From assembly GCA_937974845.1 (NCBI GenBank), contig CALJVC010000069.1, forward strand, positions 1-18,626: a stretch of DNA of 18,626 bases. The letters run 5' to 3'. Positions 7,313 to 15,520 of the stretch are shown here, one piece after another. Numbering within the stretch: position 1 is the stretch's first letter; each line of letters begins with the position of its first letter. The notes beneath the pieces are model-generated. The model saw only the letters and a list, made by a program, of their open reading frames with translations, was not told where the DNA came from and searched no databases. A program made the translations under genes and the position numbers. The stretch is from an uncultured Pseudogracilibacillus sp. GTDB taxonomy: Bacteria; Bacillota; Bacilli; Bacillales; Amphibacillaceae.

Positions 7313-7348
7313 AAAAGGTGTTTCTTCAGAGGAAGAAACACCTTTTTT
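7313..7348. terminator. Terminator hairpin after aspB
   Basis: A perfect 15-bp stem, 7313-7327 with 7332-7346 (core GGTGTTTCTTC / GAAGAAACACC), with a 4-nt loop. On the minus strand, in the direction of aspB transcription, it is followed by only four T, so some readthrough into dnaD-nth is possible. The opposite side has a longer T run, but no plus-strand gene precedes it. Confidence 0.75.
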
Positions 7349-7349
7349 A

Positions 7350-8540
7350 TTAGCTATGTCTCTCTACAAAACGCTTAATTCTTTTCGCTGCTTCTTCAAT
7401 TTGGTCTAAGGACGTCGCATAGGATAAACGGACGTTTTCATTAGCACCAAAGGCACTTCCTGGAACAAGGGCGACCTTTTCCTCTTCCAATAATGCCTTA
7501 ACCCAATCATCAACCGTTGCAAAACCACCCTGTTTCGCTGCTTCAATAGCGTTAGGGAAAATATAAAAGGCACCTTTAGGCTTACGACAAGAGAGGCCAG
7601 GGATTTCATTAATTAATTCATAGAAACGATCTAATCGTTCAGAAAAGACCTTCTTCATTTCTTCGTTAATCCTTTTATCTTCTTCCTTATTCGCATAAGC
7701 TTCTAAGGCTGCATATTGTGCAATAGAAGTTGGGTTAGAAACCGCATGCGATGCATGGTTCGTCATCGCTTTTATAACTTTTTCTGGTCCGGTTGCATAA
7801 CCAATCCGCCAGCCAGTCATCGCATGGGATTTACTCACTCCGTTAATAACGATTGTTCGTTCCTTTAAAGCTGGAGATAGAGAAGCAATTGACACATGCG
7901 GATCCTCTGTATAAATTAATTTCTCATAAATTTCATCTGACACGATAATAATATCATGTTTTAAGCATACGTCACCAATTTCCCGTAACTCATCTTCTGT
8001 GTAAATCATTCCTGTCGGGTTGCTCGGAGAATTTAAAATTAATACTTTCGTCTTTTCCGTAATCGCTTGTTCAAGTTGGCTAGCTGTAATTTTAAAATCA
8101 TTAGTTTCTTTTCCTTCGATAAATACCGGTTTTCCACCAGCTAATTTAACATGTTCAATATAACTTACCCAATAAGGTGTAGGAATTAACACCTCGTCTC
8201 CATCGTTTAAAAGAGCTTGGAAGCATGCATATAAAGCATATTTCGCTCCAGTCGTAACGATAACTTCATCTCTTGTATAACTTAAGTGGTTATCCGCTTT
8301 CAATTTCTCAATAATCGCATCCTTTAAGGCCGGAATTCCGCCGGAGGGTGTATATTTCGTCTCTCCTTTATCCATAGCTTTTTTTGCAGCTTCTAATATG
8401 TATTCGGGCGTATTAAAGTCAGGTTCCCCTACTCCTAAGCCAATAACATCATGGCCTTCAGCCCGTAACTGCTTCGCCTTAGCTTGAATAGCTAAGGTCG
8501 AAGAAGGCGTCAAAGCTAACACACGATTCGATAATTCCAT
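7350..8540 (-). CDS. aspB: Aspartate aminotransferase, PLP-dependent
   Basis: It transfers the amino group between aspartate and 2-oxoglutarate, linking the citric acid cycle to aspartate-family amino acids. The 396-aa product is a fold-type I, class I aminotransferase of the Ib subgroup. K237 in INGVSKSHAMTGWRIGY forms the Schiff base with pyridoxal phosphate. N174 (NSPSNPTG), D202 and Y205 (SDEIYEKL) hold the cofactor, and R371 (VRLSYA) binds the substrate carboxylate. The start has AAAAAGGA about 9 nt upstream and lies 5 bases after the ypmB stop, so the two form an operon. The next gene known from B. subtilis, asnS, is missing. An aminotransferase of this group could have a somewhat wider substrate range. 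Confidence 0.95.
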   Translation of the reverse strand: MELSNRVLALTPSSTLAIQAKAKQLRAEGHDVIGLGVGEPDFNTPEYILEAAKKAMDKGETKYTPSGGIPALKDAIIEKLKADNHLSYTRDEVIVTTGAKYALYACFQALLNDGDEVLIPTPYWVSYIEHVKLAGGKPVFIEGKETNDFKITASQLEQAITEKTKVLILNSPSNPTGMIYTEDELREIGDVCLKHDIIIVSDEIYEKLIYTEDPHVSIASLSPALKERTIVINGVSKSHAMTGWRIGYATGPEKVIKAMTNHASHAVSNPTSIAQYAALEAYANKEEDKRINEEMKKVFSERLDRFYELINEIPGLSCRKPKGAFYIFPNAIEAAKQGGFATVDDWVKALLEEEKVALVPGSAFGANENVRLSYATSLDQIEEAAKRIKRFVERHS

Positions 8541-8545
8541 TTACA

Positions 8546-9076
8546 TCATTCCTTTTTGTATTTTCTCGAAAGACTTAACTTTTCATAGGTATTACCATTT
8601 TCTAAATATTTATATTCAATGACATAGCGATCTTCTTCATCATAATAAGTTAATTCCCATAGAGGGACACCATCAATCATCGCCGGTGCCGAACGAACAA
8701 TTTCACAAGCTTTACAGTTTTCTTTTAGCTTGTCCTCAAAGGTTTCTGGTTCTTTCATTGTTTTAGCTGGGACGATATACAAATTTTTAATTGAAAACGA
8801 TTCGTCATCCCGTAAAAACACATAAACCATCTCACCTTTTTTATCTTCAGCAATTAACGTATAATAGCCTTCTTCATCTTGAAAATGATCGATCTCTTGG
8901 ATTGAAGTTATATCGCTATGTTCAATGACAAAGGCTTCTACTTCATCGTGACGGTCTACTTTACTTTTATAGATTTGCCTAAGGCTATACACCCCATAAA
9001 TAATAGCTAGGATGATACAAAACAAGAGTACAAATAGCAGTACTCTTTTCCATGGTATTGAATTTTTCTTATTCAT
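8546..9076 (-). CDS. ypmB: YpmB/TseB-like cell wall elongation regulator
   Basis: A 176-aa membrane-anchored protein with a short basic N-terminus (NKKNSIPWKR), one membrane segment (about 10-29) and an extracytoplasmic domain of the YpmB (DUF5590, PepSY-like) type. B. subtilis YpmB has been renamed TseB and is reported to act with the elongation transpeptidase PBP2A. I infer the same role from family and synteny with aspB. I chose the ATG at 9076 because the protein then begins with the basic stretch and membrane segment. A GTG four codons upstream (9088) is also possible, and neither has a strong ribosome binding site. The external domain has two cysteines in NCKACE that could form a disulfide or bind a ligand. 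In B. subtilis ypmA and dinG lie between this gene and panD; both are missing. Confidence 0.85.
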   Translation of the reverse strand: MNKKNSIPWKRVLLFVLLFCIILAIIYGVYSLRQIYKSKVDRHDEVEAFVIEHSDITSIQEIDHFQDEEGYYTLIAEDKKGEMVYVFLRDDESFSIKNLYIVPAKTMKEPETFEDKLKENCKACEIVRSAPAMIDGVPLWELTYYDEEDRYVIEYKYLENGNTYEKLSLSRKYKKE

Positions 9077-9118
9077 GTCCAACCACACGTTTCTTTATTA
9101 TCAATAATTCGAAGATTA

Positions 9119-9147
9119 TTTATAAGCTTATTAAAGTAGCTTATAAA
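9119..9147. repeat. AT-rich inverted repeat at the panD end
   Basis: TTTATAAGCT (9119-9128) and AGCTTATAAA (9138-9147) are perfect inverted copies around a 9-nt loop, overlapping the panD stop codon. The stem is weak and lacks a T run, so it is at most a poor terminator or an RNA-processing hairpin between panD and ypmB. Confidence 0.45.
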
Positions 9148-9524
9148 ATAGTAAAGGGTGGTTCTTCCTCGATAAACTGTTCTACTTCGTTATTTTCATT
9201 CATAATTGCAATCTTTGGTCGGAAGGTATTTAAGTCTTTGTCTTCAACCAAAGCATAGGCTATGACGATAATGACATCCCCTTCCTCTACTAATCGAGCT
9301 GCGGCGCCATTTACACACATAACTCCAGAACCACGCTCGCCAGGTATGACATAGGTTTCAAAACGAGCACCATTATTATTATTTACAATTTGGACTTTTT
9401 CATTTGGTAAAATATCTACTTGTTCCAGGAGATCCGAATCAATCGTAATACTCCCTACATAATTTAAATTTGCTTCGGTTACCCGAGCACGATGAATCTT
9501 AGATTTCATCATAGTTCGAAACAT
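9141..9524 (-). CDS. panD: Aspartate 1-decarboxylase proenzyme
   Basis: PanD makes beta-alanine from aspartate for pantothenate synthesis. It is a pyruvoyl enzyme that cleaves itself. The processing site is seen as G24-S25 in NYVGSITID, where S25 becomes the pyruvoyl group. The conserved K9 (MKSKIHRARVTEA) and R54-type contacts lie in the expected small barrel, and GAAARL near the middle is typical. The 127-aa length is normal. It starts 13 bases after the panC stop region with AAGGGG as ribosome binding site, and is the last pan gene of a panB-panC-panD run. Confidence 0.97.
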   Translation of the reverse strand: MFRTMMKSKIHRARVTEANLNYVGSITIDSDLLEQVDILPNEKVQIVNNNNGARFETYVIPGERGSGVMCVNGAAARLVEEGDVIIVIAYALVEDKDLNTFRPKIAIMNENNEVEQFIEEEPPFTIL

Positions 9525-9537
9525 GGCCTTATTCCCC

Positions 9538-10407
9538 TTACTTTATAATAGTGTCGATTCGCTTTCCTTCAGAACTTATAATAATGTTATCGATTAATCT
9601 CGCCTTTTCAAAATGTACGGCTAGGGCTAAAATGACTTGTTCTTCAACCTCTACTATTGATTTTAAATCAGGATAGCTTAAAAGTTCAACATAATCAATC
9701 CTTGCACTTGTATGGCTACGAAGATAAGCAACTACCTTCTCTACGATTACTTCACTTTCTTTCTCTCCATCTTGAATCAGGCTTTGACCTAATTGCAGAG
9801 CTTTATATAAAATAGTCGCTTCTTCTCGTTCCTTTTCAGAAAGATAGACATTACGACTACTTTTTGCCAAACCATCTTTTTCACGGACCGTAGGTAAACC
9901 AACAAGCCGGATAGGGAAATTGAGTTGGGAAATTAAAGTATGGACAACGGCAAATTGTTGGGCATCCTTCAAACCAAAATAGGTCTGGTCTGGCTCTACA
10001 ATATGAAAGAGTTTTGTTAATACCGTTGCAACACCGTCGAAATGGCCAGGACGTGACCGACCACATAAGACCTCTGTTCCCTTTGTTACTTTCATCTCTA
10101 TATGCATTTCTTCAGGGTACATCGTATCCACAGTCGGAAGAAACAAAATATCGACGCCGTTTTCCTCGGCTAAACTCGCATCCCTCGCTTCATCTCTAGG
10201 GTAACGGTCAAAATCTTCATTCGGACCGAATTGTAAAGGGTTGACGAAAATACTTAAGACGACGATATCACTTTCTTCGCGGGCTTTTTTTACTAAGGAT
10301 AAATGTCCTTCATGCAAGTATCCCATCGTCGGTACAAAACCAATCGTTTTTCCTTTTACTTTATTTAATTCTGTTTTTATTTCATCAATCGTACGTGTAA
10401 TTTTCAT
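9538..10407 (-). CDS. panC: Pantothenate synthetase
   Basis: PanC joins pantoate and beta-alanine with ATP, via pantoyl adenylate. The 289-aa protein carries the nucleotidyltransferase motif HEGH (32-35) in PTMGYLHEGHLSLV, the pantoate-binding region FVNPLQFGPNEDF and the ATP loop KSSRNVYLS (182-190) equivalent to KMSKS. It lies 24 bases after panB. The ribosome binding site (TAGGT) is weaker than that of its neighbours. It works on the products of panB and panD on either side. Confidence 0.97.
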   Translation of the reverse strand: MKITRTIDEIKTELNKVKGKTIGFVPTMGYLHEGHLSLVKKAREESDIVVLSIFVNPLQFGPNEDFDRYPRDEARDASLAEENGVDILFLPTVDTMYPEEMHIEMKVTKGTEVLCGRSRPGHFDGVATVLTKLFHIVEPDQTYFGLKDAQQFAVVHTLISQLNFPIRLVGLPTVREKDGLAKSSRNVYLSEKEREEATILYKALQLGQSLIQDGEKESEVIVEKVVAYLRSHTSARIDYVELLSYPDLKSIVEVEEQVILALAVHFEKARLIDNIIISSEGKRIDTIIK

Positions 10408-10431
10408 TGTAATACCTACTTATCCTTTCAA

Positions 10432-11235
10432 CTATTTTGCCTTATATGTATGGGCCTCTGTAGGAAATTGTTCCTTTTTTACTTCCTCTACATATTGGCT
10501 AATGCCCTTAATACCTATTGTATCAAAATCACCGTAATTTTTAACGAATTTGGGAAAACGATCGGAACCATACTGTAAAATATCATGATAGACGAGGACT
10601 TGTCCGTCACAATGAATTCCCGCGCCAATTCCGATTGTAGGAACATCGATAGATTCTGTCACTTCTTTTCCTAAATCTTCCGGAATCCCTTCTAAAACAA
10701 TAGCAACGGCCCCACTCTCACTAATCGCAAGCGCGTCTTCTTTGATTTTTTGTCGTGTCGCTTCATCTCGACCTTGAACGCGAAATCCACCGAGTACGTG
10801 AACGAGCTGTGGAGTTAAACCTAAATGCCCAATAACTGGAATCCCGCCATCTGTTAGTCGTTTAATTAAGCTTAAAGTATGTTCTGTACGACCTTCTATT
10901 TTTACAGCATGGGCGCCGGTCTCTTGAAAGAGCCTCGTAGCATTTTTAACCGATTCTTCTAACGAGGCATGGTAAGTCATAAAAGGCATATCGACGGCAA
11001 TAAAAGTATCCGGCGCTCCCCGTTTCACCGCCTTAGTATGGTGAATCATATCGTCCAATGTTACTTTTGTCGTTGAGTCATAGCCTAAAACGACCATACC
11101 TAAGGAGTCACCTACAAGAATCATATCGGCCTTTGCTGCTTCAACTTGTCTTGCCGATGGATAATCATACGCGGTTACCATCGCTATTTTATGACCATCT
11201 TTTTTCATCTGAAGCAAATCCAATGTAGTTAACAT
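10432..11235 (-). CDS. panB: 3-methyl-2-oxobutanoate hydroxymethyltransferase
   Basis: PanB adds a hydroxymethyl group from methylenetetrahydrofolate to 2-oxoisovalerate, giving ketopantoate, the first committed step to pantothenate. The 267-aa TIM-barrel protein shows the metal and substrate residues D43-S44 (VGDSLGMV), D82 (VDMPFMTYH), K112 (VKIEG) and the acid E182 in VLEGIP, followed by GIGAG. An AGGAGG site sits 6 nt before the ATG and overlaps the birA stop (TTTTAGGAGG). The separate reductase PanE is not in the window. Confidence 0.97.
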   Translation of the reverse strand: MLTTLDLLQMKKDGHKIAMVTAYDYPSARQVEAAKADMILVGDSLGMVVLGYDSTTKVTLDDMIHHTKAVKRGAPDTFIAVDMPFMTYHASLEESVKNATRLFQETGAHAVKIEGRTEHTLSLIKRLTDGGIPVIGHLGLTPQLVHVLGGFRVQGRDEATRQKIKEDALAISESGAVAIVLEGIPEDLGKEVTESIDVPTIGIGAGIHCDGQVLVYHDILQYGSDRFPKFVKNYGDFDTIGIKGISQYVEEVKKEQFPTEAHTYKAK

Positions 11236-11245
11236 GCTATTCCTC

Positions 11246-12217
11246 CTAAAACCAAGCTATTTCTGCTGAATATATTTTTTGAACCTTTCCATCTTTTTCG
11301 GCTAATAAGGCGCCGTCTTCTGCAATCCCTCGGAAGATAGCTTCGAACTCTTCCTTCCGCGTTTTTATTTGTAATGGTTCATTTAGTTTAAATCCATAAC
11401 TTTCCCAGGCTGTTTTGACATTTTTAAATCCGTGTAATAAATAATCATCGTAGGCTCTTTCAAAAGAGCGTAACAATTGTTGGATTAACGGGATTAGATC
11501 CCATTTTTCACCGGTTTCTAAATATAAAGAGGTTGCCCTCTCTTTGATTTCTTCTTCAAAGCTCTCCTGATTAACATTAAGCCCAATTCCTACAATAACA
11601 TAGAGGACATGGTCTTGTTCCGCTTGCATCTCCGTTAAAATACCGGAGGCTTTTTTCTCATTGATCAAAATATCGTTCGGCCATTTAATTTGTGGAGTAA
11701 TACTACAATGCTTTTCAAGGACATCAGCAAGAACCGTTGCCGTCAACAGAGTTAATTGTGGAGCTAAATAAGGGAAAATGTTAGGCCGTAAGATTATACT
11801 AAGCCAGATTCCGTCCCCTTTAGCAGAATACCAGCGTTTATTTACCCGACCTCTTGAGGCAGTTTGTTCATCTGCAACGACAATCGTTCCATGCTTTGCC
11901 CCCTCTTGCGCAAGCTGATGGGCTAAGGTCTGAGTGGAGGAGATTTTTTCCCGATGGATAATCGAATGACCTAACCACTCTGTTTCGAGCCCCCAGGCTA
12001 TCGTATTTTCACTTACTATTTTTGGAAGTTCTACAATACGATAGCCTTTGTTTGCCACGCCTTCGATGATGTATCCATCTTTTTTCAGTTCGTTCATATG
12101 TTTCCATATGGCACTTCGGGATACATCCAGCATTTCGGAAAGCTTTTGACCAGAAATATATTCATTTTTTTTCTGTTGAGCTAGTAATTGAATTAATCTG
12201 TTGCGAGTGGATGACAT
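11246..12217 (-). CDS. birA: Bifunctional biotin protein ligase / biotin repressor
   Basis: BirA activates biotin to biotinyl-AMP and transfers it to carboxylase carrier domains. With the adenylate bound it also represses biotin genes. The 323-aa product has an N-terminal winged helix-turn-helix (about 20-60, SGQKLSEMLDVSRSAIWKH), the ligand loop SRGRVNKRW (121-129), the KWPNDI block (178-183) and a C-terminal SH3-like domain. The ATG at 12217 is chosen because AAAGGA lies 9 nt upstream; the ATG three codons earlier is too close to that site. It overlaps the end of cca by 25 bases. The first glycine of the usual GRGR loop is serine here. Confidence 0.95.
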   Translation of the reverse strand: MSSTRNRLIQLLAQQKKNEYISGQKLSEMLDVSRSAIWKHMNELKKDGYIIEGVANKGYRIVELPKIVSENTIAWGLETEWLGHSIIHREKISSTQTLAHQLAQEGAKHGTIVVADEQTASRGRVNKRWYSAKGDGIWLSIILRPNIFPYLAPQLTLLTATVLADVLEKHCSITPQIKWPNDILINEKKASGILTEMQAEQDHVLYVIVGIGLNVNQESFEEEIKERATSLYLETGEKWDLIPLIQQLLRSFERAYDDYLLHGFKNVKTAWESYGFKLNEPLQIKTRKEEFEAIFRGIAEDGALLAEKDGKVQKIYSAEIAWF

Positions 12218-13386
12218 GCAATCCATTCCTTTATCTTATCTTTTTCATTCGGAAGTTGATCGGTTACGACAGCGTATTCTATCGCTTCTAGCATTTCCTT
12301 TATCCATTTACCTCGACGACGATTTGGAAACCACTGCATTAAAAGGTAACCATCAACTTGTAATTCCTCCCGTGATCGGATCGGTAAGCGAGCGTAGATC
12401 TCCCTTACTTTTTTTATCGTCACGGTCTTTCCTTCTATTGTATCAATAATTGTCACGAAGGGCTGATGTAAAGCCTTTGGTAGTTGGTAAACGAGCCAAG
12501 GCGTAACGCCTTCCTCTTCATGGATATGCAAGGCATTGAACAAAAGTTTAGCTTCCTTCTTCTCTTTGTTCGAACTGCTCCAAGCCTTCATCCAGTCTTT
12601 TATCCCGACTTCCTTGTTCAAAAAACAAAGAAAAGCAACGAATTGGGAAAAAGAAGAAAAGGGAGCTGTCGCCCTTTGTAAAACCGAACCATACTTCGGA
12701 TATTCCTTAAATATCGGCACAACATATAACAGACCCGTTTTTTCTAGATAGGACAAAGCTTTCATAAAATATGGAGCAGTGATTGTTTTATCCATCTCTG
12801 CCTTTAACCGTTCAATAGCGACAGATTCGAGTAGATGCCGGTGCGTTTGAATCGCTTGTAAGGTTTCCTTTTCGATAGAGAAATTTAATTGAGCAACAAA
12901 ACGAATCGCACGAAACATTCGTAACGGATCCTCCTGAAAACGAGCATCAGGCGATTCTACAGCTTCGATAATCTTGTTACGAAGGGCTTCCTTTCCATTC
13001 ACTAAATCGATAATCCGACCGGAACGATCCATAGCTAAGGCATTGATCGTAAAGTCACGGAACAGAACATCTTCCGAAAGCTCTTTACTAAATTGAAAAG
13101 TCTTTTCTCCAGCAGGTTTTTTCCGAAAGGTCGTTACTTCAAAGGATTGATTGGCAAAACGAACAATTACGGTTCCGTGTTCAATACCCACAGGAAGAAC
13201 CTGACGAAATAGCCCCTTTACCTCTTGAGGAGAAGCATTAGTCGTAATATCGATATCGTGAATCGGACGACCTAATATATAATCCCGAACACAACCGCCT
13301 ACAAAATAAGCTTCAAAGCCTGCTGATTCTAGTTTTTTTAAGATTGGAATGGCCTTTTGAAAGGCCTCGATACCTTGTATCTCCAT
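12193..13386 (-). CDS. cca: CCA-adding tRNA nucleotidyltransferase, class II
   Basis: It adds or repairs the 3' CCA end of tRNAs without a nucleic acid template. The 397-aa protein begins with a class II head domain: GGCVRDYILGRPIHDIDITT with metal-binding D44 and D46, the RDFTINALAM block (110-119) and the nucleotide-selecting EDPLR (152-156). The neck, body and tail helices follow. I chose the ATG at 13386 because AAAGGTG stands 5 nt upstream and the length equals the Bacillus enzyme. The ATG at 13401 and a TTG at 13404 are alternatives. The bshA stop is inside its ribosome binding site. Position 109 is F where RRDFTINA is common. Confidence 0.95.
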   Translation of the reverse strand: MEIQGIEAFQKAIPILKKLESAGFEAYFVGGCVRDYILGRPIHDIDITTNASPQEVKGLFRQVLPVGIEHGTVIVRFANQSFEVTTFRKKPAGEKTFQFSKELSEDVLFRDFTINALAMDRSGRIIDLVNGKEALRNKIIEAVESPDARFQEDPLRMFRAIRFVAQLNFSIEKETLQAIQTHRHLLESVAIERLKAEMDKTITAPYFMKALSYLEKTGLLYVVPIFKEYPKYGSVLQRATAPFSSFSQFVAFLCFLNKEVGIKDWMKAWSSSNKEKKEAKLLFNALHIHEEEGVTPWLVYQLPKALHQPFVTIIDTIEGKTVTIKKVREIYARLPIRSREELQVDGYLLMQWFPNRRRGKWIKEMLEAIEYAVVTDQLPNEKDKIKEWIACHPLATD

Positions 13387-13390
13387 CCTG

Positions 13391-14521
13391 TCACCTTTCA
13401 TCAATTAATCGTTGGTACAAATTCATATATTGTTTAATAATCGTATCAGAATAAAAGAGCGTTTGGGAACGATTGTAAGCAGCTTCCCTAAAGATTTGTA
13501 GACGTTCTTCGTCCGAAAGCAATTCAATAGCTTTCTGAGCTGCCATATCCGTATCTCCTAATTCTACTAAATAGCCAGTCTCTCCATCCGCAATAACTTC
13601 TGGAATACCGCCAATATCCGTACCTATAGCCGGTACCTGGCAAGCCATAGCTTCTAAGAGGACGAGCCCGAAACTTTCTTGCTCCGAAAGCAGAAGGATT
13701 AAATCCGAAATGGACAATAGACTACTAATATCTTTTTGTCGACCTAAAAATAGAACATCTTTTTCTAAACCGAGTTGCTCTACTAGCTCATAGGCTGTTT
13801 GCAATTCTGGACCGTCACCGACAAAAAGAAGCTTTGCCTTTAAAGATTTTCGAACTTTATAAAAGGTATGAAGAATATCAGGTATTCTTTTCACTTTACG
13901 AAAGTTCGAAATGTGGATGAGGACCTTTTCATCCTCTGCAATGTCGTAATGCTCTTTTAAATAATCCGCATCTTTTTTGTAATAAACTTTTTCGTTAACG
14001 AAATTATAGATCACTTCAATATCTTGATCGACTTCTAACAATTCCTTCGTTCTATCGACCAAGTCCATCGATACAGCTGTCACTGCATCGGATTTTTCAA
14101 TTCCATATGTAATCATGCTCTTAAAGGTTTTATCGAAACCGAGTACAGTGATATCTGTACCGTGTAATGTAGTAACTATTTTCACATCGCGTTTAGCAAT
14201 GTCACGGGCTAAAATAGCGCTTATTGCATGCGGAATGGCGTAATGTACATGAAGGATATCTAATTTTTCACGATCGATTACTTCTGCCATTTTTGCTGCT
14301 AGTGCTAGATCGTAAGGTGGATATTGAAAGACGGGATAATGGCTAAATTCTACTTCATGGAAGTTCACCTCAGGGTTCACACAATCTAAACGGAAAGGCG
14401 GACTTGAAGTAATAAAATGTACCTCATAGCCTTCATACTCCGCCAACATCTTCCCTAATTCAGTAGCAATAATGCCCGAACCACCTATCGTTGGATAACA
14501 GGTTATGCCTATTTTCATCAT
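13391..14521 (-). CDS. bshA: N-acetyl-alpha-D-glucosaminyl L-malate synthase
   Basis: BshA joins GlcNAc from UDP-GlcNAc to malate, the first step to bacillithiol, the main low-molecular-weight thiol of many Firmicutes. The 376-aa GT-B glycosyltransferase (family GT4) has the N-terminal glycine loop TIGGSGIIATELGK (about 11-24), the LHGTDITVLG acceptor region near residue 120 and the donor-binding E-x7-E segment EQESFGLVLLEAMA in the C-terminal half. The start is ATG at 14521, or the adjacent ATG at 14518, with AAAAGGA upstream. It heads the run bshA-cca-birA-panB-panC-panD. The deacetylase gene bshB1 and mgsA, which precede it in B. subtilis, are not here. Confidence 0.95.
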   Translation of the reverse strand: MMKIGITCYPTIGGSGIIATELGKMLAEYEGYEVHFITSSPPFRLDCVNPEVNFHEVEFSHYPVFQYPPYDLALAAKMAEVIDREKLDILHVHYAIPHAISAILARDIAKRDVKIVTTLHGTDITVLGFDKTFKSMITYGIEKSDAVTAVSMDLVDRTKELLEVDQDIEVIYNFVNEKVYYKKDADYLKEHYDIAEDEKVLIHISNFRKVKRIPDILHTFYKVRKSLKAKLLFVGDGPELQTAYELVEQLGLEKDVLFLGRQKDISSLLSISDLILLLSEQESFGLVLLEAMACQVPAIGTDIGGIPEVIADGETGYLVELGDTDMAAQKAIELLSDEERLQIFREAAYNRSQTLFYSDTIIKQYMNLYQRLIDER

Positions 14522-14658
14522 TTACATACATCCTTTTTATATCCTCAGCCACACGAATCGAGCGTATGATTCCTCACCCACCAAAAGAAAGAAATCCTCG
14601 GTATAGAAAAGTTGATCATACGTACATATCATATCATGTTTGCTTTTCTTTTGTATAT

Positions 14659-14667
14659 ATTTTATCA
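14659..14667 (-). promoter_or_regulatory. Candidate extended -10 promoter ahead of bshA
   Basis: The minus strand reads TGATAAAAT (14667-14659), an extended -10, about 140 bases before bshA in the 191-base gap after dapB. No good -35 is seen; that region is occupied by the palindrome at 14672-14686. Confidence 0.4.
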
Positions 14668-14671
14668 CAAA

Positions 14672-14686
14672 TAATAACGATTATTA
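14672..14686. promoter_or_regulatory. 15-bp palindrome, possible operator
   Basis: TAATAACGATTATTA reads as an imperfect 7-1-7 inverted repeat (one mismatched pair next to the centre). It resembles the 7-1-7 boxes of the Fur/PerR family, matching 11 of 14 arm positions of either the Fur or the PerR consensus as I know them. It covers the -35 zone of the candidate bshA promoter. The AT-richness of the gap makes chance a real possibility. Confidence 0.3.
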
Positions 14687-14712
14687 TGTAGTTTCACTTA
14701 ATATATCTTTAG

Positions 14713-15501
14713 TTAAAAATCGAGCCCCATGACATGTTCTAAACCGTAGACAAGATGATCTAACTCATCTACCTTTTCAATGGCCAATTTCAATCCCGTC
14801 ATAAAGGATTCCCGATGAAAAGAGTCGTGCTTAATTGTCAATAGTTCACTTTGACCACCGAAGATCACTTCCTGATGAGCAACGAGACCAGGTAAACGAA
14901 CACTATGAATTTTCATTCCAGCAAAATCTCCGCCTCGAGAGCCTTCTATCGTTTCATATTCTTCGGGATGCCCTTGTTGTTGGTCCTCTCGATTTTCTTG
15001 TATTAATTCGGCCGTTTTGACAGCCGTTCCAGAAGGTGCGTCAATTTTTTGATCGTGGTGTTTTTCAATAATTTCAACGTTAGGGAAAAATTTCGCTGCC
15101 ACTTTAGCAAAGTTCATCATTAAAACGGCACCGATGGCAAAGTTCGGCGCAATAATACAACCGGTCTTATTTTTCTCTGCTAATGCACGGAGTTCCTGAA
15201 TCTTCCCTTCTGTGAAACCAGAAGTACCGACTACCGGACGAACCTTATGGTTGAGAGCTAATTTTGTATGGGTAAAGCCTACTTCTGGAACCGTAAGGTC
15301 TACTAAAACATCAGGCTTCACTTCTGTAAAACAAGCCTCTGCATCATAATATACCGGTACATCCTTCTTTTGAAAGCTTTCGTCCTCACGTTTCCGGTCG
15401 ATGACAGCTACAAGTTGAAAATTTGGATTAGACTCTATCATTTTAATCGCTTCTTGTCCCATTTTCCCACGGGGACCTGCTACTACGATGGAAGTTGTCA
15501 T
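14713..15501 (-). CDS. dapB: 4-hydroxy-tetrahydrodipicolinate reductase
   Basis: DapB reduces hydroxy-tetrahydrodipicolinate with NAD(P)H on the way to diaminopimelate and lysine. The 262-aa product has the Rossmann glycine motif G9-x2-G12-x2-G15 (VAGPRGKMGQE), the VDLTVPE and GTSGF blocks and the catalytic segment IIEKHHDQKIDAPSGTA (H148/H149, K152). I chose the ATG at 15501 because TAGGAGGA lies 7 nt upstream and the nucleotide-binding strand then starts at residue 4. The longer frame to 15561 overlaps ypjD and lacks such a site. It forms an operon with ypjD, as in B. subtilis. In many genomes mgsA follows; here there is a 191-base gap and then bshA. Confidence 0.95.
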   Translation of the reverse strand: MTTSIVVAGPRGKMGQEAIKMIESNPNFQLVAVIDRKREDESFQKKDVPVYYDAEACFTEVKPDVLVDLTVPEVGFTHTKLALNHKVRPVVGTSGFTEGKIQELRALAEKNKTGCIIAPNFAIGAVLMMNFAKVAAKFFPNVEIIEKHHDQKIDAPSGTAVKTAELIQENREDQQQGHPEEYETIEGSRGGDFAGMKIHSVRLPGLVAHQEVIFGGQSELLTIKHDSFHRESFMTGLKLAIEKVDELDHLVYGLEHVMGLDF

Positions 15502-15520
15502 GTTATATCCTCCTAAATAT

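Noticed and set aside
9119..9147. Strong terminator between panD and ypmB
   Set aside because: The inverted repeat is almost all A/T with a 9-nt loop and no T run, so it is listed only as a repeat.
14491..14691. 66-codon plus-strand frame over the bshA start and the gap before it
   Set aside because: It overlaps bshA antisense, lacks a ribosome binding site, and the gap is better read as a promoter and leader for bshA.
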